A stretch of 55,209 bases of DNA from Planktomarina sp. (GTDB taxonomy: Bacteria > Pseudomonadota > Alphaproteobacteria > Rhodobacterales > Rhodobacteraceae), in the NCBI GenBank assembly GCA_020630015.1, contig JAHDCF010000015.1, positions 1-55,209 of the forward strand, written 5' to 3'. Shown piece by piece: positions 1 to 9,549 of the stretch (position 1 is the first letter of the stretch; each line of letters starts with the position of its first letter). Below the pieces are notes generated by a model. The model had not been told where the DNA came from, made no database searches, and saw only the letters and a list, made by a program, of their open reading frames with translations. A program made the position numbers and the translations under genes.

Positions 1-165
1 GCGACAGATTTGCCCGAAACTGAAAATTTGATGGCCGAAGCCCCATCAGAGGAACCTGAGGAGCAAAACTCAAAAGACGGTGGGCTTGATGCCACCTCCG
101 CGGAATACAAACCATTGGCAGATTATTTCAAATCGGTCATGGCCTCCCAAACCGGGGATGGGTAG
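1..165 (+). CDS. 3' end of an unidentified protein (partial)
   Basis: An open frame runs in from the left edge and ends at TAG 163-165, giving the last 54 residues of a protein. The tail is acidic and hydrophilic (ends SVMASQTGDG) and looks like a disordered C-terminus; I do not recognise the family. It ends 12 bases before the convergent stop of the urate oxidase gene. A purine-catabolism protein would fit the context, but nothing in these residues shows that. Confidence 0.5.
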   Translation, partial: ATDLPETENLMAEAPSEEPEEQNSKDGGLDATSAEYKPLADYFKSVMASQTGDG

Positions 166-177
166 GCCCCAGACATG

Positions 178-1398
178 CTAAAGCGCAGTGGCGGCGCGGA
201 ACCATTGCACAAGCGTGGCCCGCTCTGCCTCTGTAATGTTGGTGATATTGGCCGGGGGCATCGCCTCTGATCGGGCGGCATGCAGGTAAATGGCAGATGC
301 CTGACGGGCCATGTCTTCGGGTGTTTCAAGATAGACACCTTTGGGTGCCCACAAAATTCCATCCCAAACAGGTTCGCGCGCGTGACACATAGAACAACGG
401 CCACGCACGATGGAATGGGCACCTTCTGCCTCTGCCACGGTTAAAAACTGTGCTTGTGCCGGTGTCAGCGCAGAGGTTTCTTCATCCATTAAACCCGTCT
501 GACCGGCGGATGAAAGCCACGCAATTGTTAAAAACAAGATTGCTGTCACACCCCACGTCCAATGTGGGTTGCCCGAACGGGCGTGCATCGAATTGAAATA
601 ATGGCGGATCGTAACACCCATCAAAAAGACCAATGCCGCGATAAGCCAATTGTAATCTGTCGCGAATGCCAGTGGATAATGGTTTGACAACATCAAGAAA
701 ATGACTGGCAGAGTCAGATAATTATTATGGGTAGATCTCAGTTTGGCTATCTTGCCATATTTTGCATCCGGCACGCGGCCTGCCTTTAAATCAGCAACGA
801 CAATTCGTTGATTGGGCATGATAATAAAAAACACGTTGGCCGTCATTATCGTGGCGGTAAATGCCCCTAAATGCAGCAACGCCGCACGACCTGTAAAGAC
901 TTGATTGTATCCCCAAGCCATGATCACCAGAACCACAAACAGAAGAACCATCAAAACCGTAGGATGATCGCCAAGTTTGGATTTGCAAAGCTGATCATAA
1001 ACAATCCAACCAATGGCAAGTGACGCGGCCGAAATCAAAATCCCCTGCCAAATCGACAAATCCATTTTGTTTGGATCAATCAGATAAAGTTCGGCCCCGC
1101 TCCAATAAATCACCATCAACAGTGCCGCACCTGATAACCAGGTGGAATAGCTTTCCCATTTGAACCAAGTCAGATGGTCGGGCATCGCATCTGGCGCAAC
1201 AAGGTATTTTTGGATGTGGTAAAACCCACCTCCATGAACCTGCCATTCTTCGCCATCTGCCGGACCTTTGATGTTTCTGTTCAATCCCAGATCAAGCGCA
1301 ATGAAATAAAACGAAGATCCGATCCAAGCGATCGCTGTGATAACATGGGTCCATCGGATGGCAAATTCACCCCAAGCCCACAAAATGGCCATATCCAT
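178..1398 (-). CDS. puuD: Membrane-bound urate oxidase PuuD with C-terminal cytochrome c domain
   Basis: Inner-membrane enzyme that oxidises urate to 5-hydroxyisourate, passing electrons to its own cytochrome c domain rather than directly to oxygen. The 406-residue protein has about eight hydrophobic helices in residues 1-300 (DUF989-type N-terminus starting MDMAILWAWGEFAIRW) and a heme-binding CSMCH motif at C335, C338, H339; M380 in SEAMPP is the likely second axial ligand. The start is ATG 1396-1398 with GAGGA just upstream. It lies 2 bases downstream of uraH and is surely co-transcribed with it. The PuuD assignment follows from the fusion architecture and the neighbouring urate genes. Confidence 0.93.
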   Translation of the reverse strand: MDMAILWAWGEFAIRWTHVITAIAWIGSSFYFIALDLGLNRNIKGPADGEEWQVHGGGFYHIQKYLVAPDAMPDHLTWFKWESYSTWLSGAALLMVIYWSGAELYLIDPNKMDLSIWQGILISAASLAIGWIVYDQLCKSKLGDHPTVLMVLLFVVLVIMAWGYNQVFTGRAALLHLGAFTATIMTANVFFIIMPNQRIVVADLKAGRVPDAKYGKIAKLRSTHNNYLTLPVIFLMLSNHYPLAFATDYNWLIAALVFLMGVTIRHYFNSMHARSGNPHWTWGVTAILFLTIAWLSSAGQTGLMDEETSALTPAQAQFLTVAEAEGAHSIVRGRCSMCHAREPVWDGILWAPKGVYLETPEDMARQASAIYLHAARSEAMPPANITNITEAERATLVQWFRAATAL

Positions 1399-1400
1399 GA

Positions 1401-1754
1401 TCAGCTTCCTCGATATGTTGAAAAGCCAAATGGGGAGACAAGCAAAGGCACGTGATAATGATCATCTTGTGCCATTCCAAACCGGATAGGAATTTCATCC
1501 AAAAACAATGGATCAGGCAATTCAGACGATTGTGCACGCAGATAATCGCCTGCATGAAACACCAACTCAAATACGCCCGTTTTAAACTGATCGGCAGGCA
1601 AAATCGGGCTGTCGGTGCGACCATCAGAATTGGTGGACATTTGCGCCAGCTGGGTGCGCGCACCGCCATCCAGCCGCCACAAAGTGATTTGCATCCCCGA
1701 TGCAGGGGCCCCTTTGGCCGTGTCCAAAACATGAGTCGTTAAAAAACCGGCCAT
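1401..1754 (-). CDS. uraH: 5-hydroxyisourate hydrolase
   Basis: Transthyretin-related enzyme that hydrolyses 5-hydroxyisourate to OHCU, the second step of urate breakdown. The length (117 aa) is normal for the family. It has the N-terminal TTHVLDT motif (H8), R46, the DDHYHVP segment with H99 and H101, and the diagnostic C-terminal YRGS tetrapeptide at residues 114-117. It is the first gene of a two-gene minus-strand unit with puuD and is divergent from the allantoinase/decarboxylase gene. The 73-base gap between them must hold both promoters. Confidence 0.95.
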   Translation of the reverse strand: MAGFLTTHVLDTAKGAPASGMQITLWRLDGGARTQLAQMSTNSDGRTDSPILPADQFKTGVFELVFHAGDYLRAQSSELPDPLFLDEIPIRFGMAQDDHYHVPLLVSPFGFSTYRGS

Positions 1755-1827
1755 GTGAGTCTCACTTTCGTTTCACAATCCATAAATCTGGACTACAAAA
1801 CAGAAAACCGTAACGAAAGGCAAGCCG
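1755..1827. promoter_or_regulatory. Divergent intergenic region uraH / puuE-uraD
   Basis: This 73-base gap separates the two halves of the urate gene set and is the only place for their promoters. It is AT-rich compared with the flanking genes. I see an imperfect repeat of the type GAGTCTCAC / GTTTCACA but no convincing operator, so a purine-responsive repressor site is only an inference. Confidence 0.4.
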
Positions 1828-3237
1828 ATGAAACGTTATCCGCGCGACATGGTTGGGTATGGGAAGACACCGCCGCAAGCGAACTGGCCAAATGACGCAC
1901 GGATCGCCGTACAAATTGTTTTGAATTACGAAGAAGGCGGCGAAAATAACATCCTTCACGATGATCCTGCATCCGAAGCTTTCTTGTCAGAAATTGTTGG
2001 CGCCGCCCCGTGGCCGGGTCAGCGCCACTGGAATATGGAAAGTATTTATGAATACGGCGCGCGGGCTGGATTTTGGCGTTTGCATCGCATGATGTTTGAC
2101 CTTCCGATCACGGTGTACGGGGTTGCAACCGCCTTGGCCCGTGCCCCCGAACAAGTGGCTGCGATGATTACATCCGGCTGGGAAATCGCCAGTCATGGCC
2201 TAAAGTGGATCGAATACAAAGACACGACTGAGGATGCAGAACGCGCAGATATGCAAGAGGCCATTCGCCTGCATACAGAGGTTGTCGGCACACCGCCGCG
2301 GGGTTGGTACACGGGTCGATGCTCTGACAACACGGTTCGATTGGCGGCGGAAACCGGACAATTTTCCTATGTTGCAGACAGCTATGCCGATGACCTGCCC
2401 TATTGGATGGAATTTGGCGATCAAGACCAGCTGATCGTTCCCTATACTTTGGATGCCAATGATATGCGGTTTGCCACACCGCAGGGTTTCAATTCGGGGG
2501 ATCAGTTTTTAACTTTTCTGAAAGACAGCTTCGATGTGCTTTACGCGGAAGGTGGCCGCATGATGTCGATCGGTTTGCATTGCCGGCTGATGGGTCGTCC
2601 TGGCCGTGCGGCCGCGCTTCAAAAATTCTTAGACTATGCAAAATCACACGATGGGGTCTGGTTCGCCACGCGCGAAGAAATCGCCAACCATTGGGCCCAA
2701 ACACATCCAAATGTTCGGTTTGAACGTCCCAGTCAGATGTCACGCGACCGGTTTGTAGAGGTTTATGGCGGGATATTTGAACATTCTGCATGGATCGCGG
2801 AACGGGCCCATAGGCTGGAACTGGGCCCAATGCATGATACGGCGACCGGGCTACACAACGCCATGTGCCGGATGTTCCGATCCGCCGGGGATGAAAGGCG
2901 TTTGGGTGTTTTGAATGCCCACCCCGACCTTGCAGGCAAGCTGGCAGCAGCCAAGCGACTGACGAAGGAAAGCACATCTGAGCAAGCCAGCGCCGGGTTA
3001 GACGCCCTGACGGACGCGGAACGCGATGATTTTACCGATCTCAATCGTCGGTACGTTGAAAAGTTCGGTTTCCCGTTCATTATCGCTGTGCGGGATCATA
3101 CCAAAGCCAGCATTCAACAGGCCTTCAAAAGGCGGATCGACAATGATCGCGATACTGAGTTTTCGGAGGCCTGCAGACAAGTGGAACGCATCGCGGAATT
3201 CAGATTGCGTGATGCCCTGCCCGCGCCGTCAGAATGA
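1828..3237 (+). CDS. puuE: Bifunctional allantoinase (PuuE type) / OHCU decarboxylase
   Basis: A two-domain ureide enzyme of 469 aa. Residues about 1-300 are a PuuE-type allantoinase of the polysaccharide-deacetylase fold (KRYPRDMVGYGKTPP, NYEEGGE, GWYTGRCSDNT), which opens the allantoin ring to allantoate. Residues about 303-465 are an OHCU decarboxylase (UraD) domain, with the NAHPDLAGK segment carrying the catalytic His near residue 365, and FGFPFIIAVRD. The order is reversed with respect to chemistry: the decarboxylase makes the allantoin that the first domain uses. Its last codons overlap the convergent ureidoglycine aminohydrolase gene by 9 bases. Similar fusions are known in proteobacteria. 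Confidence 0.93.
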   Translation: MKRYPRDMVGYGKTPPQANWPNDARIAVQIVLNYEEGGENNILHDDPASEAFLSEIVGAAPWPGQRHWNMESIYEYGARAGFWRLHRMMFDLPITVYGVATALARAPEQVAAMITSGWEIASHGLKWIEYKDTTEDAERADMQEAIRLHTEVVGTPPRGWYTGRCSDNTVRLAAETGQFSYVADSYADDLPYWMEFGDQDQLIVPYTLDANDMRFATPQGFNSGDQFLTFLKDSFDVLYAEGGRMMSIGLHCRLMGRPGRAAALQKFLDYAKSHDGVWFATREEIANHWAQTHPNVRFERPSQMSRDRFVEVYGGIFEHSAWIAERAHRLELGPMHDTATGLHNAMCRMFRSAGDERRLGVLNAHPDLAGKLAAAKRLTKESTSEQASAGLDALTDAERDDFTDLNRRYVEKFGFPFIIAVRDHTKASIQQAFKRRIDNDRDTEFSEACRQVERIAEFRLRDALPAPSE

Positions 3238-4047
3238 CAAGGGCATGTGCCGGTTCACATCTTTGTAAAGAAGATATTTGAAGTGAGTTTTGCCCGTGGC
3301 GTAACATCCTTGCGGGCAAAATGCCCGCAACCAAAGGAAATCGCCTGCGTCCACTTCCATCCAATCTTGGTTCAACAAGTAAATCCCCGAACCTTGCAAC
3401 ACATAGATGCCATGTTCCATCACATGTGTTTCTTCAAACGGAATGGATGCCCCGGGACGCAAAGTCACGATATTGACGTGCATGTCGTGGCGCAGATCTG
3501 TCGGATCAACGAACCGCGTGGTGGCCCAAGCACCATCGGTATGAGGCATTTCCAGGGCGGGAACATCTGTTTCGTGGGTGACAAAACTTTCAGGGCGATC
3601 CAAACCATCGACCGCAACGAATTTCTTTCGAACCCAAGCAAAGCGAATGGGTTCATCGCCCGTGTTCCAAAGCGACATGTCAGCGCCCGGCGCATAATAA
3701 ACATAGCTTCCCGGCGTCATTTTATGCGCCTGACCATCCAACGTCAGATCAGCAGAGCCATCCAAAACAAACAGCACACCTTGGGCTTCGTCATCCGTTT
3801 CAAGCCGGTCGGTACCACCGTTGATGTCAACCTCCACCGAATACTGCGAAAACGTTTCTGCAAAGCCCGATAATGGGCGCGCCAGCACCCACATACGCAT
3901 ATTCGTCCAACCGGGCAAAAAGCTGGTTACAATGTCTGACATCACCTCACCGGGGACAACGACATAAGCTTCTGTGAACATCGCACGACCTTTGGTGCGA
4001 TTGGCTTGTCCCGGCAAGCCGCCTTTTGGGAATGCATATCCAGTCAT
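3229..4047 (-). CDS. (S)-ureidoglycine aminohydrolase (bicupin)
   Basis: Bicupin enzyme that releases ammonia from (S)-ureidoglycine, the product of allantoate deamination, to give ureidoglycolate. The 272-aa protein starts MTGYAFPKGGLP and has two cupin barrels. The second contains the metal-binding EETHVMEHGIY and GDFLWLRAFCPQ segments. A longer reading frame extends upstream to 4182, but the N-terminus of the family and the position just after the aldo/keto reductase stop favour the ATG at 4045-4047. No allantoate amidohydrolase, the step before it, is in the window. Convergent overlap with puuE. Confidence 0.88.
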   Translation of the reverse strand: MTGYAFPKGGLPGQANRTKGRAMFTEAYVVVPGEVMSDIVTSFLPGWTNMRMWVLARPLSGFAETFSQYSVEVDINGGTDRLETDDEAQGVLFVLDGSADLTLDGQAHKMTPGSYVYYAPGADMSLWNTGDEPIRFAWVRKKFVAVDGLDRPESFVTHETDVPALEMPHTDGAWATTRFVDPTDLRHDMHVNIVTLRPGASIPFEETHVMEHGIYVLQGSGIYLLNQDWMEVDAGDFLWLRAFCPQGCYATGKTHFKYLLYKDVNRHMPLSF

Positions 4048-4087
4048 GGGTTTGTCATGCCAACCTGTGGCGCGTTTGACCAGTCTT

Positions 4088-5077
4088 TTATGCGTATCGT
4101 TCCGGGCCGATCCATTGTTGTTCAGAATATCTGTCGCCAGAAACCCACCCCATGGGCAAAACATTTTCAACCGCTTTGACATCCTCGGATGACAGCCTTC
4201 GATTGGCCCCCGCCACCAGTTCTTTCAACCGATCGACAGAGCGGGTGCCCGGAATGGGGGTAATGTGATCGCCTTTGGCCAAGACCCATGCAACGGCAAG
4301 ACCTGCGGCTGTTAAACCAAAATCAGATGCCAACCTTCGAAAATTTTCGGCTGCTGCAATATTTTCGCTGATATTAGGTTCCATAAAGCGCGGATTATTT
4401 TTCAAAAACGGCATGGTTTCCGCTTTTGTGCGATCATGTGGATTATCCGTCAGCAAACTGCGACCCACAGGGGAAAACGCGACGAAGGCTGTGCCTGTCT
4501 TTGCACAAATCTGACTTACACCCAATTCTGGTTGCCGGGTTTGCAATGAATATTCAGATTGCACCGCATGAACCTGTGTCACCGCCTGCGCGCGTCGTAA
4601 GCTGGCGGGGGAGATTTCAGAAAACCCAATGGCTTTGGTTTTACCCTCATCAACGAAACGCGCTAAGGTGCCCGCCACATCTTCGATAGGGATGGATTGA
4701 TCGCGCCTGTGAACATAATATAAATCAACGCAATCAACCCCAAGCCGGGCCAGAGAACCCTCCAGGGCTTCTCGCAAAAAGTCTGGATCATTGTCGAACT
4801 TTTTTTCGGAGTTGTTTTCCATCACAATGCCACCTTTTGTGGCCAGAAAAAACTTTTCCCGTACGCCCGAAGATTGGGAAAAAAACGCCCCAATCTGTGT
4901 TTCAGATCGACCGCGCCCATAAATGTTGGCCGTATCGATGTGGGTAACGCCCAAATCCAGAAGATTATCCAAAATTGCGCGAATTTCTTTGTCGGTCACG
5001 TCCCCATAAAAGTTGGAAAATGACATGGCGCCGTATCCCATGGGTGACACCGAACAACCGTTAATCACACGTTTCAT
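4088..5077 (-). CDS. Aldo/keto reductase
   Basis: NADPH-dependent oxidoreductase of the aldo/keto reductase superfamily, 329 aa, TIM-barrel fold, cytoplasmic. The tetrad is visible as D48 and Y53 (HIDTANIYG), K81 (LATKGG) and H123 (YYVHRRD). The C-terminal cofactor region has [13 protein letters not shown]. The substrate cannot be read from sequence. The ATG overlaps the cmk stop as ATGA, so it is translationally coupled to cmk, and the urate aminohydrolase gene follows 40 bases downstream. Confidence 0.88.
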   Translation of the reverse strand: MKRVINGCSVSPMGYGAMSFSNFYGDVTDKEIRAILDNLLDLGVTHIDTANIYGRGRSETQIGAFFSQSSGVREKFFLATKGGIVMENNSEKKFDNDPDFLREALEGSLARLGVDCVDLYYVHRRDQSIPIEDVAGTLARFVDEGKTKAIGFSEISPASLRRAQAVTQVHAVQSEYSLQTRQPELGVSQICAKTGTAFVAFSPVGRSLLTDNPHDRTKAETMPFLKNNPRFMEPNISENIAAAENFRRLASDFGLTAAGLAVAWVLAKGDHITPIPGTRSVDRLKELVAGANRRLSSEDVKAVENVLPMGWVSGDRYSEQQWIGPERYA

Positions 5078-5688
5078 ATGGTGCCTCTTTTTTGATTAAT
5101 CACGTCGATGGCGTTTTGGACCGCTGTTTCGATATCCATGTCTGACGTATCAATCAAAATCGCATCATCAGCAGCAACCAATGGCGCCGTGGCCCGATCG
5201 CGATCCCGCGCATCGCGGGCTTTCACATCTGCCAAAACTGTTTCAAGCGAAACATCCATGCCCTTGCTGGTCAGCTCCAAAAAGCGGCGATGGGCGCGCA
5301 CCTCTGGGCTGGCAGTTACGAAAAGCTTTACATGCGCATCGGGGCAAATCACGGTCCCGATATCGCGCCCATCCAAAACGGCCCCGCCCGCACGGGTGGC
5401 GAAGGCCCGTTGAAAATCCAGAAGAATGGCGCGCACTTTGGCATCTGCGGCAACTTTGCTTGCCGCCTGGGCAACCTCTGGGGTGCGCAGGGCAGTTGTA
5501 TTCATCGTCGTTGGATCAAGATTTCGGGCGGCTTCATGCGGGTCTTGCCCGGCCAGAACCGCCGCGCCAACAGCCCGATACAAAAGCCCGGTATCCAAAT
5601 GCGCAAATCCAAAATGATTGGCAACCGCCTTGGACAGGGTTCCTTTCCCTGCGGCGGCAGGACCATCGATGGCGATTGTGAATTTCAT
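5074..5688 (-). CDS. cmk: Cytidylate kinase
   Basis: Phosphorylates CMP and dCMP with ATP in pyrimidine nucleotide metabolism. The 204-aa protein has the P-loop [10 protein letters not shown] (residues about 8-17), the [14 protein letters not shown] segment and a C-terminal lid region, and is slightly shorter than the E. coli enzyme. It belongs to a minus-strand run aroA, GFA protein, cmk, aldo/keto reductase. The aroA-cmk neighbourhood is widespread in alphaproteobacteria, often with rpsA after cmk; here an aldo/keto reductase takes that place. Confidence 0.95.
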   Translation of the reverse strand: MKFTIAIDGPAAAGKGTLSKAVANHFGFAHLDTGLLYRAVGAAVLAGQDPHEAARNLDPTTMNTTALRTPEVAQAASKVAADAKVRAILLDFQRAFATRAGGAVLDGRDIGTVICPDAHVKLFVTASPEVRAHRRFLELTSKGMDVSLETVLADVKARDARDRDRATAPLVAADDAILIDTSDMDIETAVQNAIDVINQKRGTI

Positions 5689-5711
5689 TCTGCGCCTCTT
5701 TTGAACCTTCC

Positions 5712-6116
5712 CTATTTGGCAACCATCGTAGTCATTTCCGGATCAAATCCATCTGCTTGGGCCACCCCGTCTGGGATATCATAATAATCGCCTTTGTCCG
5801 CGCAATAGATATGCCCTGCAATGGTCAGGCCGGTGGCACCATCAATGGTGCCAGCAAAAATTGAAAGATTTTCGCCAGCGCCGTCCCAAAACAAATTGCT
5901 GCCACAGGTCGCACAAAAACCACGACGCGCCGTGTCGGAAGAGGCATACCACGTCACCTCCCCTGACATTTTGATGGAATCCCGATGCGCAGATGTGGCC
6001 GCCACGTGATGGCCGCTGGTCTTTCGGCATTGATTACAATGGCATGCGATTACCGGTCGCAATCGTCCGGTAACTTGAAACTTGACTGCGCCACATAAGC
6101 ACCCGCCCCTGATCAT
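5712..6116 (-). CDS. GFA family zinc-binding protein
   Basis: Small (134 aa) protein of the GFA / CENP-V fold. The zinc ligands are visible as C6 and C8 ([10 protein letters not shown]), C25, C27 and C30 (CHCNQC), and C68 and C71 (FCATCGS). The family is named after a proposed glutathione-dependent formaldehyde-activating enzyme, but the activity is unproven for most members. The start ATG overlaps the aroA stop by 4 bases (ATGA), so it is coupled to aroA; it sits between aroA and cmk. Confidence 0.88.
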   Translation of the reverse strand: MIRGGCLCGAVKFQVTGRLRPVIACHCNQCRKTSGHHVAATSAHRDSIKMSGEVTWYASSDTARRGFCATCGSNLFWDGAGENLSIFAGTIDGATGLTIAGHIYCADKGDYYDIPDGVAQADGFDPEMTTMVAK

Positions 6117-7462
6117 GCGGTTGTGCGAACGATGGTCGCCCCCAAATTGGACATAAGATCCTCAAAAATCGGAAAGGATGTTGCGATCGGACTGCCATCG
6201 TCAACGGCCACTGGGTTTTGCGCAGCCATTCCCAAAATAAGAAATGACATTGCAATACGATGGTCCAAATGGCTTTCGCATGTGGCGCCCCCCGGAACGT
6301 CACCCGACAGCCCATGAACATGCCACCAGTCTTCCCCTTCATCCACGGTAACCCCTGCCAAACGCAGGCCCGTTGCCATGGCATCGATCCGGTCACTTTC
6401 TTTCACGCGCAGTTCTTTCACCCCGTGCATTTTGGTAACCCCTTCCGCAAAGGACGCGACAACCGAAAGGATGGGATATTCATCAATCATACTGGCCGCA
6501 CGTTCGGGTGGCACTTCGATCCCCTTCAAATTGGGGGAATATTTTGCACGCAAATCTGCCATCGGTTCCCCCCCTTCTTCGCGCATGTTTTCAAAGGTCA
6601 GATTCGCACCCATATCTTGCAAAGTGTAATAAAGCCCTGCACGCGTGGGATTCAGCCCGATGTTGGGCACCAAGACGTCTGATCCTTCCACAATGAGGGC
6701 TGCACAAACAGGAAACGCAGCAGAGGATGGATCCCGCGGAACTGTGATGACCTGCGGTTTTAGTTCCGGTTGCCCCGTCAATGTAATGACACGGCCTTCA
6801 TCGGTGTCTTCCGATGTGATCTTTGCGCCAAAGCCGGCCAACATGCGTTCGCTGTGATCTCGTGTTGCCTCTTTTTCGATGACAATGGTTTCGCCCGGGG
6901 CATTTAGCCCGGCAAGCAACACCGCAGATTTCACCTGCGCCGAGGGCACCGGGGTGGTGTAGTGAACCGGAACCGGATTTTCGGCCCCAATGATCGTCAG
7001 CGGCAAACGCCCCATTGATCGCCCATATGACGCAGCCCCAAACAACGCCAGTGGATCGGTAATGCGCCCCATGGGCCGCCCATTCAAACTGGCATCGCCT
7101 GTAAATGTTGCGGCAATGGGGCTGGTGGCCATGGCCCCCATAATCAAACGCACGCCGGTGCCAGAGTTTCCGCAATCAATCACCTGATCGGGTTCGGCAA
7201 ATCCGCCCACCCCAACACCGTGAACAGACCAAGACCCACCCCCATGATTGATCACCTCTGCCCCGAAAGCCTGCATTGCTTTGCCGGTATCCAAGACGTC
7301 TTCACCTTCCAACAGGCCGGTGATTTTTGTCTCTCCAACCGAGAGGGCCCCCAAAATCAAGGACCGGTGCGAAATAGATTTGTCCCCGGGAACATGAGCT
7401 TCCCCCAAAAGCGGCCCAGATTTCCCCGCTGACATCGGAATTGGTGTATCATGCCCAGACAT
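6113..7462 (-). CDS. aroA: 3-phosphoshikimate 1-carboxyvinyltransferase (EPSP synthase, class II-like)
   Basis: Condenses shikimate-3-phosphate with phosphoenolpyruvate in aromatic amino acid synthesis. The 449-aa protein has the class II-type signatures [10 protein letters not shown] (K28), VPSAQVKSA and NPTR. The residue matching the glyphosate-determining Ala100 of the CP4 enzyme is Gly101 (GNSGTG), the usual sensitive residue. I chose ATG 7460-7462 ([10 protein letters not shown]) over an upstream start at 7504 because it has AGGGGA upstream and fits the family N-terminus. First gene of the aroA to aldo/keto reductase run. Confidence 0.95.
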   Translation of the reverse strand: MSGHDTPIPMSAGKSGPLLGEAHVPGDKSISHRSLILGALSVGETKITGLLEGEDVLDTGKAMQAFGAEVINHGGGSWSVHGVGVGGFAEPDQVIDCGNSGTGVRLIMGAMATSPIAATFTGDASLNGRPMGRITDPLALFGAASYGRSMGRLPLTIIGAENPVPVHYTTPVPSAQVKSAVLLAGLNAPGETIVIEKEATRDHSERMLAGFGAKITSEDTDEGRVITLTGQPELKPQVITVPRDPSSAAFPVCAALIVEGSDVLVPNIGLNPTRAGLYYTLQDMGANLTFENMREEGGEPMADLRAKYSPNLKGIEVPPERAASMIDEYPILSVVASFAEGVTKMHGVKELRVKESDRIDAMATGLRLAGVTVDEGEDWWHVHGLSGDVPGGATCESHLDHRIAMSFLILGMAAQNPVAVDDGSPIATSFPIFEDLMSNLGATIVRTTA

Positions 7463-7527
7463 GGCGCATCCCCTTGTAAATCTTGCGCCAGTGTTAGCGC
7501 CCAACCCAAGGGGCGTCCAGCACCCGT

Positions 7528-8217
7528 TCAGGAATTTCGAAAAGTCAGGTAATGGGGGGTGCGCCCCTCGCGCAGTGCCTTTTGTTCATATCGCGTCGAA
7601 ATCCAATCATCCCATGGTTTTCGCCAATCTTGCGGCGTTTCAGCCAACCAACAAAAACCCGCTTTGGGAACCTCTTGCAAGGCTTGCCGCACGTAATCTT
7701 CGATATCAGTCGCGATCCGAAGCACGGCATCTTTTTTCACAACCCGTGCCAACGGCAACAAATGTTCAGGCGTGACAAAACGTCTGCGGTGGTGGCGGGC
7801 TTTAGGCCAAGGATCAGGGTACAACAAAAAGGCTTTGTCGACGCTGTTTTCCGGCAAAACATCCATCAAATCTCGCGCATCCCCTAAATGGAGGCGAATG
7901 TTTTTCACACCCGATTTGCGAATTTTGCCCAAGAGCATGGCCATACCGTTCACATAGGGTTCCACCCCAATGAATGTGACACCGGGATTGGCAATGGCTT
8001 GGTGGATCAAATGTTCACCACCGCCGAACCCAATCTCCAGCCACAAAGGACCATTCCCGGCAATCTCTGAACGGATCAGGGGCACACGATCTGGATTATC
8101 ATCCCGTGTGATCATCGTCAGTGACAGGTCAGGCAAAATCGTTTCAAGATCGCGCACCTGCGCGGGCTTTAACGCTTTGCCTTTTAAGCGACCATAGAAG
8201 TTTCTGTGTTCATCCAT
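7528..8217 (-). CDS. trmB: tRNA (guanine-N7)-methyltransferase
   Basis: SAM-dependent enzyme that methylates G46 of tRNA. The protein has [10 protein letters not shown] (SAM motif I) and the family signature [16 protein letters not shown]. The start is uncertain: ATG at 8215-8217 ([16 protein letters not shown]) suits the family, while a GTG at 8233-8235 lies inside the metK terminator hairpin and is less likely. No clear Shine-Dalgarno precedes the ATG. Being just downstream of the metK terminator, it is probably read through from metK or has a promoter in that gap. Confidence 0.92.
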   Translation of the reverse strand: MDEHRNFYGRLKGKALKPAQVRDLETILPDLSLTMITRDDNPDRVPLIRSEIAGNGPLWLEIGFGGGEHLIHQAIANPGVTFIGVEPYVNGMAMLLGKIRKSGVKNIRLHLGDARDLMDVLPENSVDKAFLLYPDPWPKARHHRRRFVTPEHLLPLARVVKKDAVLRIATDIEDYVRQALQEVPKAGFCWLAETPQDWRKPWDDWISTRYEQKALREGRTPHYLTFRNS

Positions 8218-8222
8218 TATCG

Positions 8223-8247
8223 AAAAAGGGCGCACCTTGGCGCGCCC
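8223..8247 (-). terminator. Rho-independent terminator after metK
   Basis: Read on the minus strand, GGGCGC and GCGCCC pair around an 8-base loop (GCCAAGGT) and are followed at once by TTTTT. It lies 29 bases after the metK stop and immediately before the trmB start codon. Confidence 0.8.
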
Positions 8248-8275
8248 TTCCCCTACTATCCTGTTCAGGTCGCCC

Positions 8276-9457
8276 TTAGACGGCCTTTTTCAAAGCATCC
8301 ACAAGATCAGTCTTTTCCCAGCTGAACCCGCCATCTGCCTCTGGCGCGCGGCCAAAGTGACCATAGGCAGCTGTGCGGGCAAAGATTGGACGGTTCATTT
8401 GCAAATGGGTCCGGATCCCTTGTGGTGTCAAATCCATACATTCACTGACGGCCTTTTCGATGGCGGCATCTGCCACTTGGCCGGTTTGGTGCGTATCAAC
8501 ATAAATCGACAATGGCTTGGCCACACCAATGGCATAAGACAACTGCAATGTGCACCGTTCGGCCATGCCAGCGGCAACCACGTTTTTCGCCAAATACCGC
8601 GCTGCATATGCCGCAGAACGATCCACTTTGGTTGGGTCTTTTCCTGAGAACGCCCCACCACCATGTGGTGCAGCGCCACCATAGGTGTCTACGATGATTT
8701 TACGGCCGGTCAAACCTGCATCCCCATCAGGGCCGCCAATCACGAAGGTTCCTGTTGGATTGATCCACCATTCGGTGTTCGCTGTAATCCACTCTGCTGG
8801 CAGAACTTCACGAATATAGGGTTCAACAACGCCACGAATATAATTGCTGTCTTGATCTTCTGATGTGTGCTGCGTTGACAAAACGATAGAGGTGATTTCC
8901 ACCGGCTTGCCGTTTTCATACCGCAAAGAAATCTGTGATTTCGCATCCGGACGCAAATCTTTTTCAGTGCCGTCTTTGCGTACCTCGGCCAAACGGCGCA
9001 GGATTGCGTGGCTGTACTGAATGGGGGCCGGCATCAATTCAGGGGTTTCTGTTGTGGCATAGCCAAACATGATCCCTTGGTCGCCTGCGCCTTCATCTTT
9101 GTCCTCTGATGCGTCTACGCCCTGGGCAATATGTGCGGATTGTTCGTGCAGAAGATTGGTTACTTCGACAGTATTCCAATGGAATTGATCCTGCTCATAT
9201 CCAATGTCTTTGATGCAATCGCGAACAATGCCGTCAACGCCCTCTTTCATCTGGGCGAGCTTTGATGGATCAGACAAACCGATCTCACCACCGATCACAA
9301 CACGATTGGTTGTGGCGAAGGTTTCAGCCGCGACGCGGGCTTGGGGTTCTTCCGCAAGAAAAGCGTCCAAAACTGCATCCGAAATACGATCACAGATTTT
9401 GTCCGGGTGACCTTCAGAAACGGATTCTGAGGTGAATGTATAGTTTGATCTTGCCAT
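8276..9457 (-). CDS. metK: S-adenosylmethionine synthetase
   Basis: Makes SAM from methionine and ATP. The 393-aa protein has the family features: N-terminal [28 protein letters not shown], and the glycine-rich [16 protein letters not shown] loop. It stands as its own unit: a SAM/SAH-type riboswitch lies directly upstream, overlapping the ribosome binding site, and a strong terminator follows. That gives simple product feedback. The SAM-using enzymes in this window (trmB, miaB, pcm, arsM) depend on it. Confidence 0.98.
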   Translation of the reverse strand: MARSNYTFTSESVSEGHPDKICDRISDAVLDAFLAEEPQARVAAETFATTNRVVIGGEIGLSDPSKLAQMKEGVDGIVRDCIKDIGYEQDQFHWNTVEVTNLLHEQSAHIAQGVDASEDKDEGAGDQGIMFGYATTETPELMPAPIQYSHAILRRLAEVRKDGTEKDLRPDAKSQISLRYENGKPVEITSIVLSTQHTSEDQDSNYIRGVVEPYIREVLPAEWITANTEWWINPTGTFVIGGPDGDAGLTGRKIIVDTYGGAAPHGGGAFSGKDPTKVDRSAAYAARYLAKNVVAAGMAERCTLQLSYAIGVAKPLSIYVDTHQTGQVADAAIEKAVSECMDLTPQGIRTHLQMNRPIFARTAAYGHFGRAPEADGGFSWEKTDLVDALKKAV

Positions 9458-9460
9458 GAA

Positions 9461-9510
9461 AATTGCTCCGATATCATAAGGTGCTGCTTCAGGAAGCCGT
9501 TGCAGCTGGA
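9461..9510 (-). promoter_or_regulatory. SAM/SAH riboswitch in the metK leader
   Basis: On the minus strand, GCTGC (9506-9502) and GCAGC (9487-9483) form a short stem whose loop holds the conserved CAACGGCTTCCTG. The GGAGC at 9469-9465, 8 bases before the metK ATG, is the ribosome binding site and can pair as a pseudoknot with GCTTCC in the loop. This matches the SAM/SAH class described for metK leaders of Rhodobacterales. Ligand binding would hide the Shine-Dalgarno and stop translation. The match is from memory of the consensus. Confidence 0.85.
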
Positions 9511-9549
9511 TTGCGCATAAGGATTGCCCAAGGTCGGGTCAAGCTGAAA

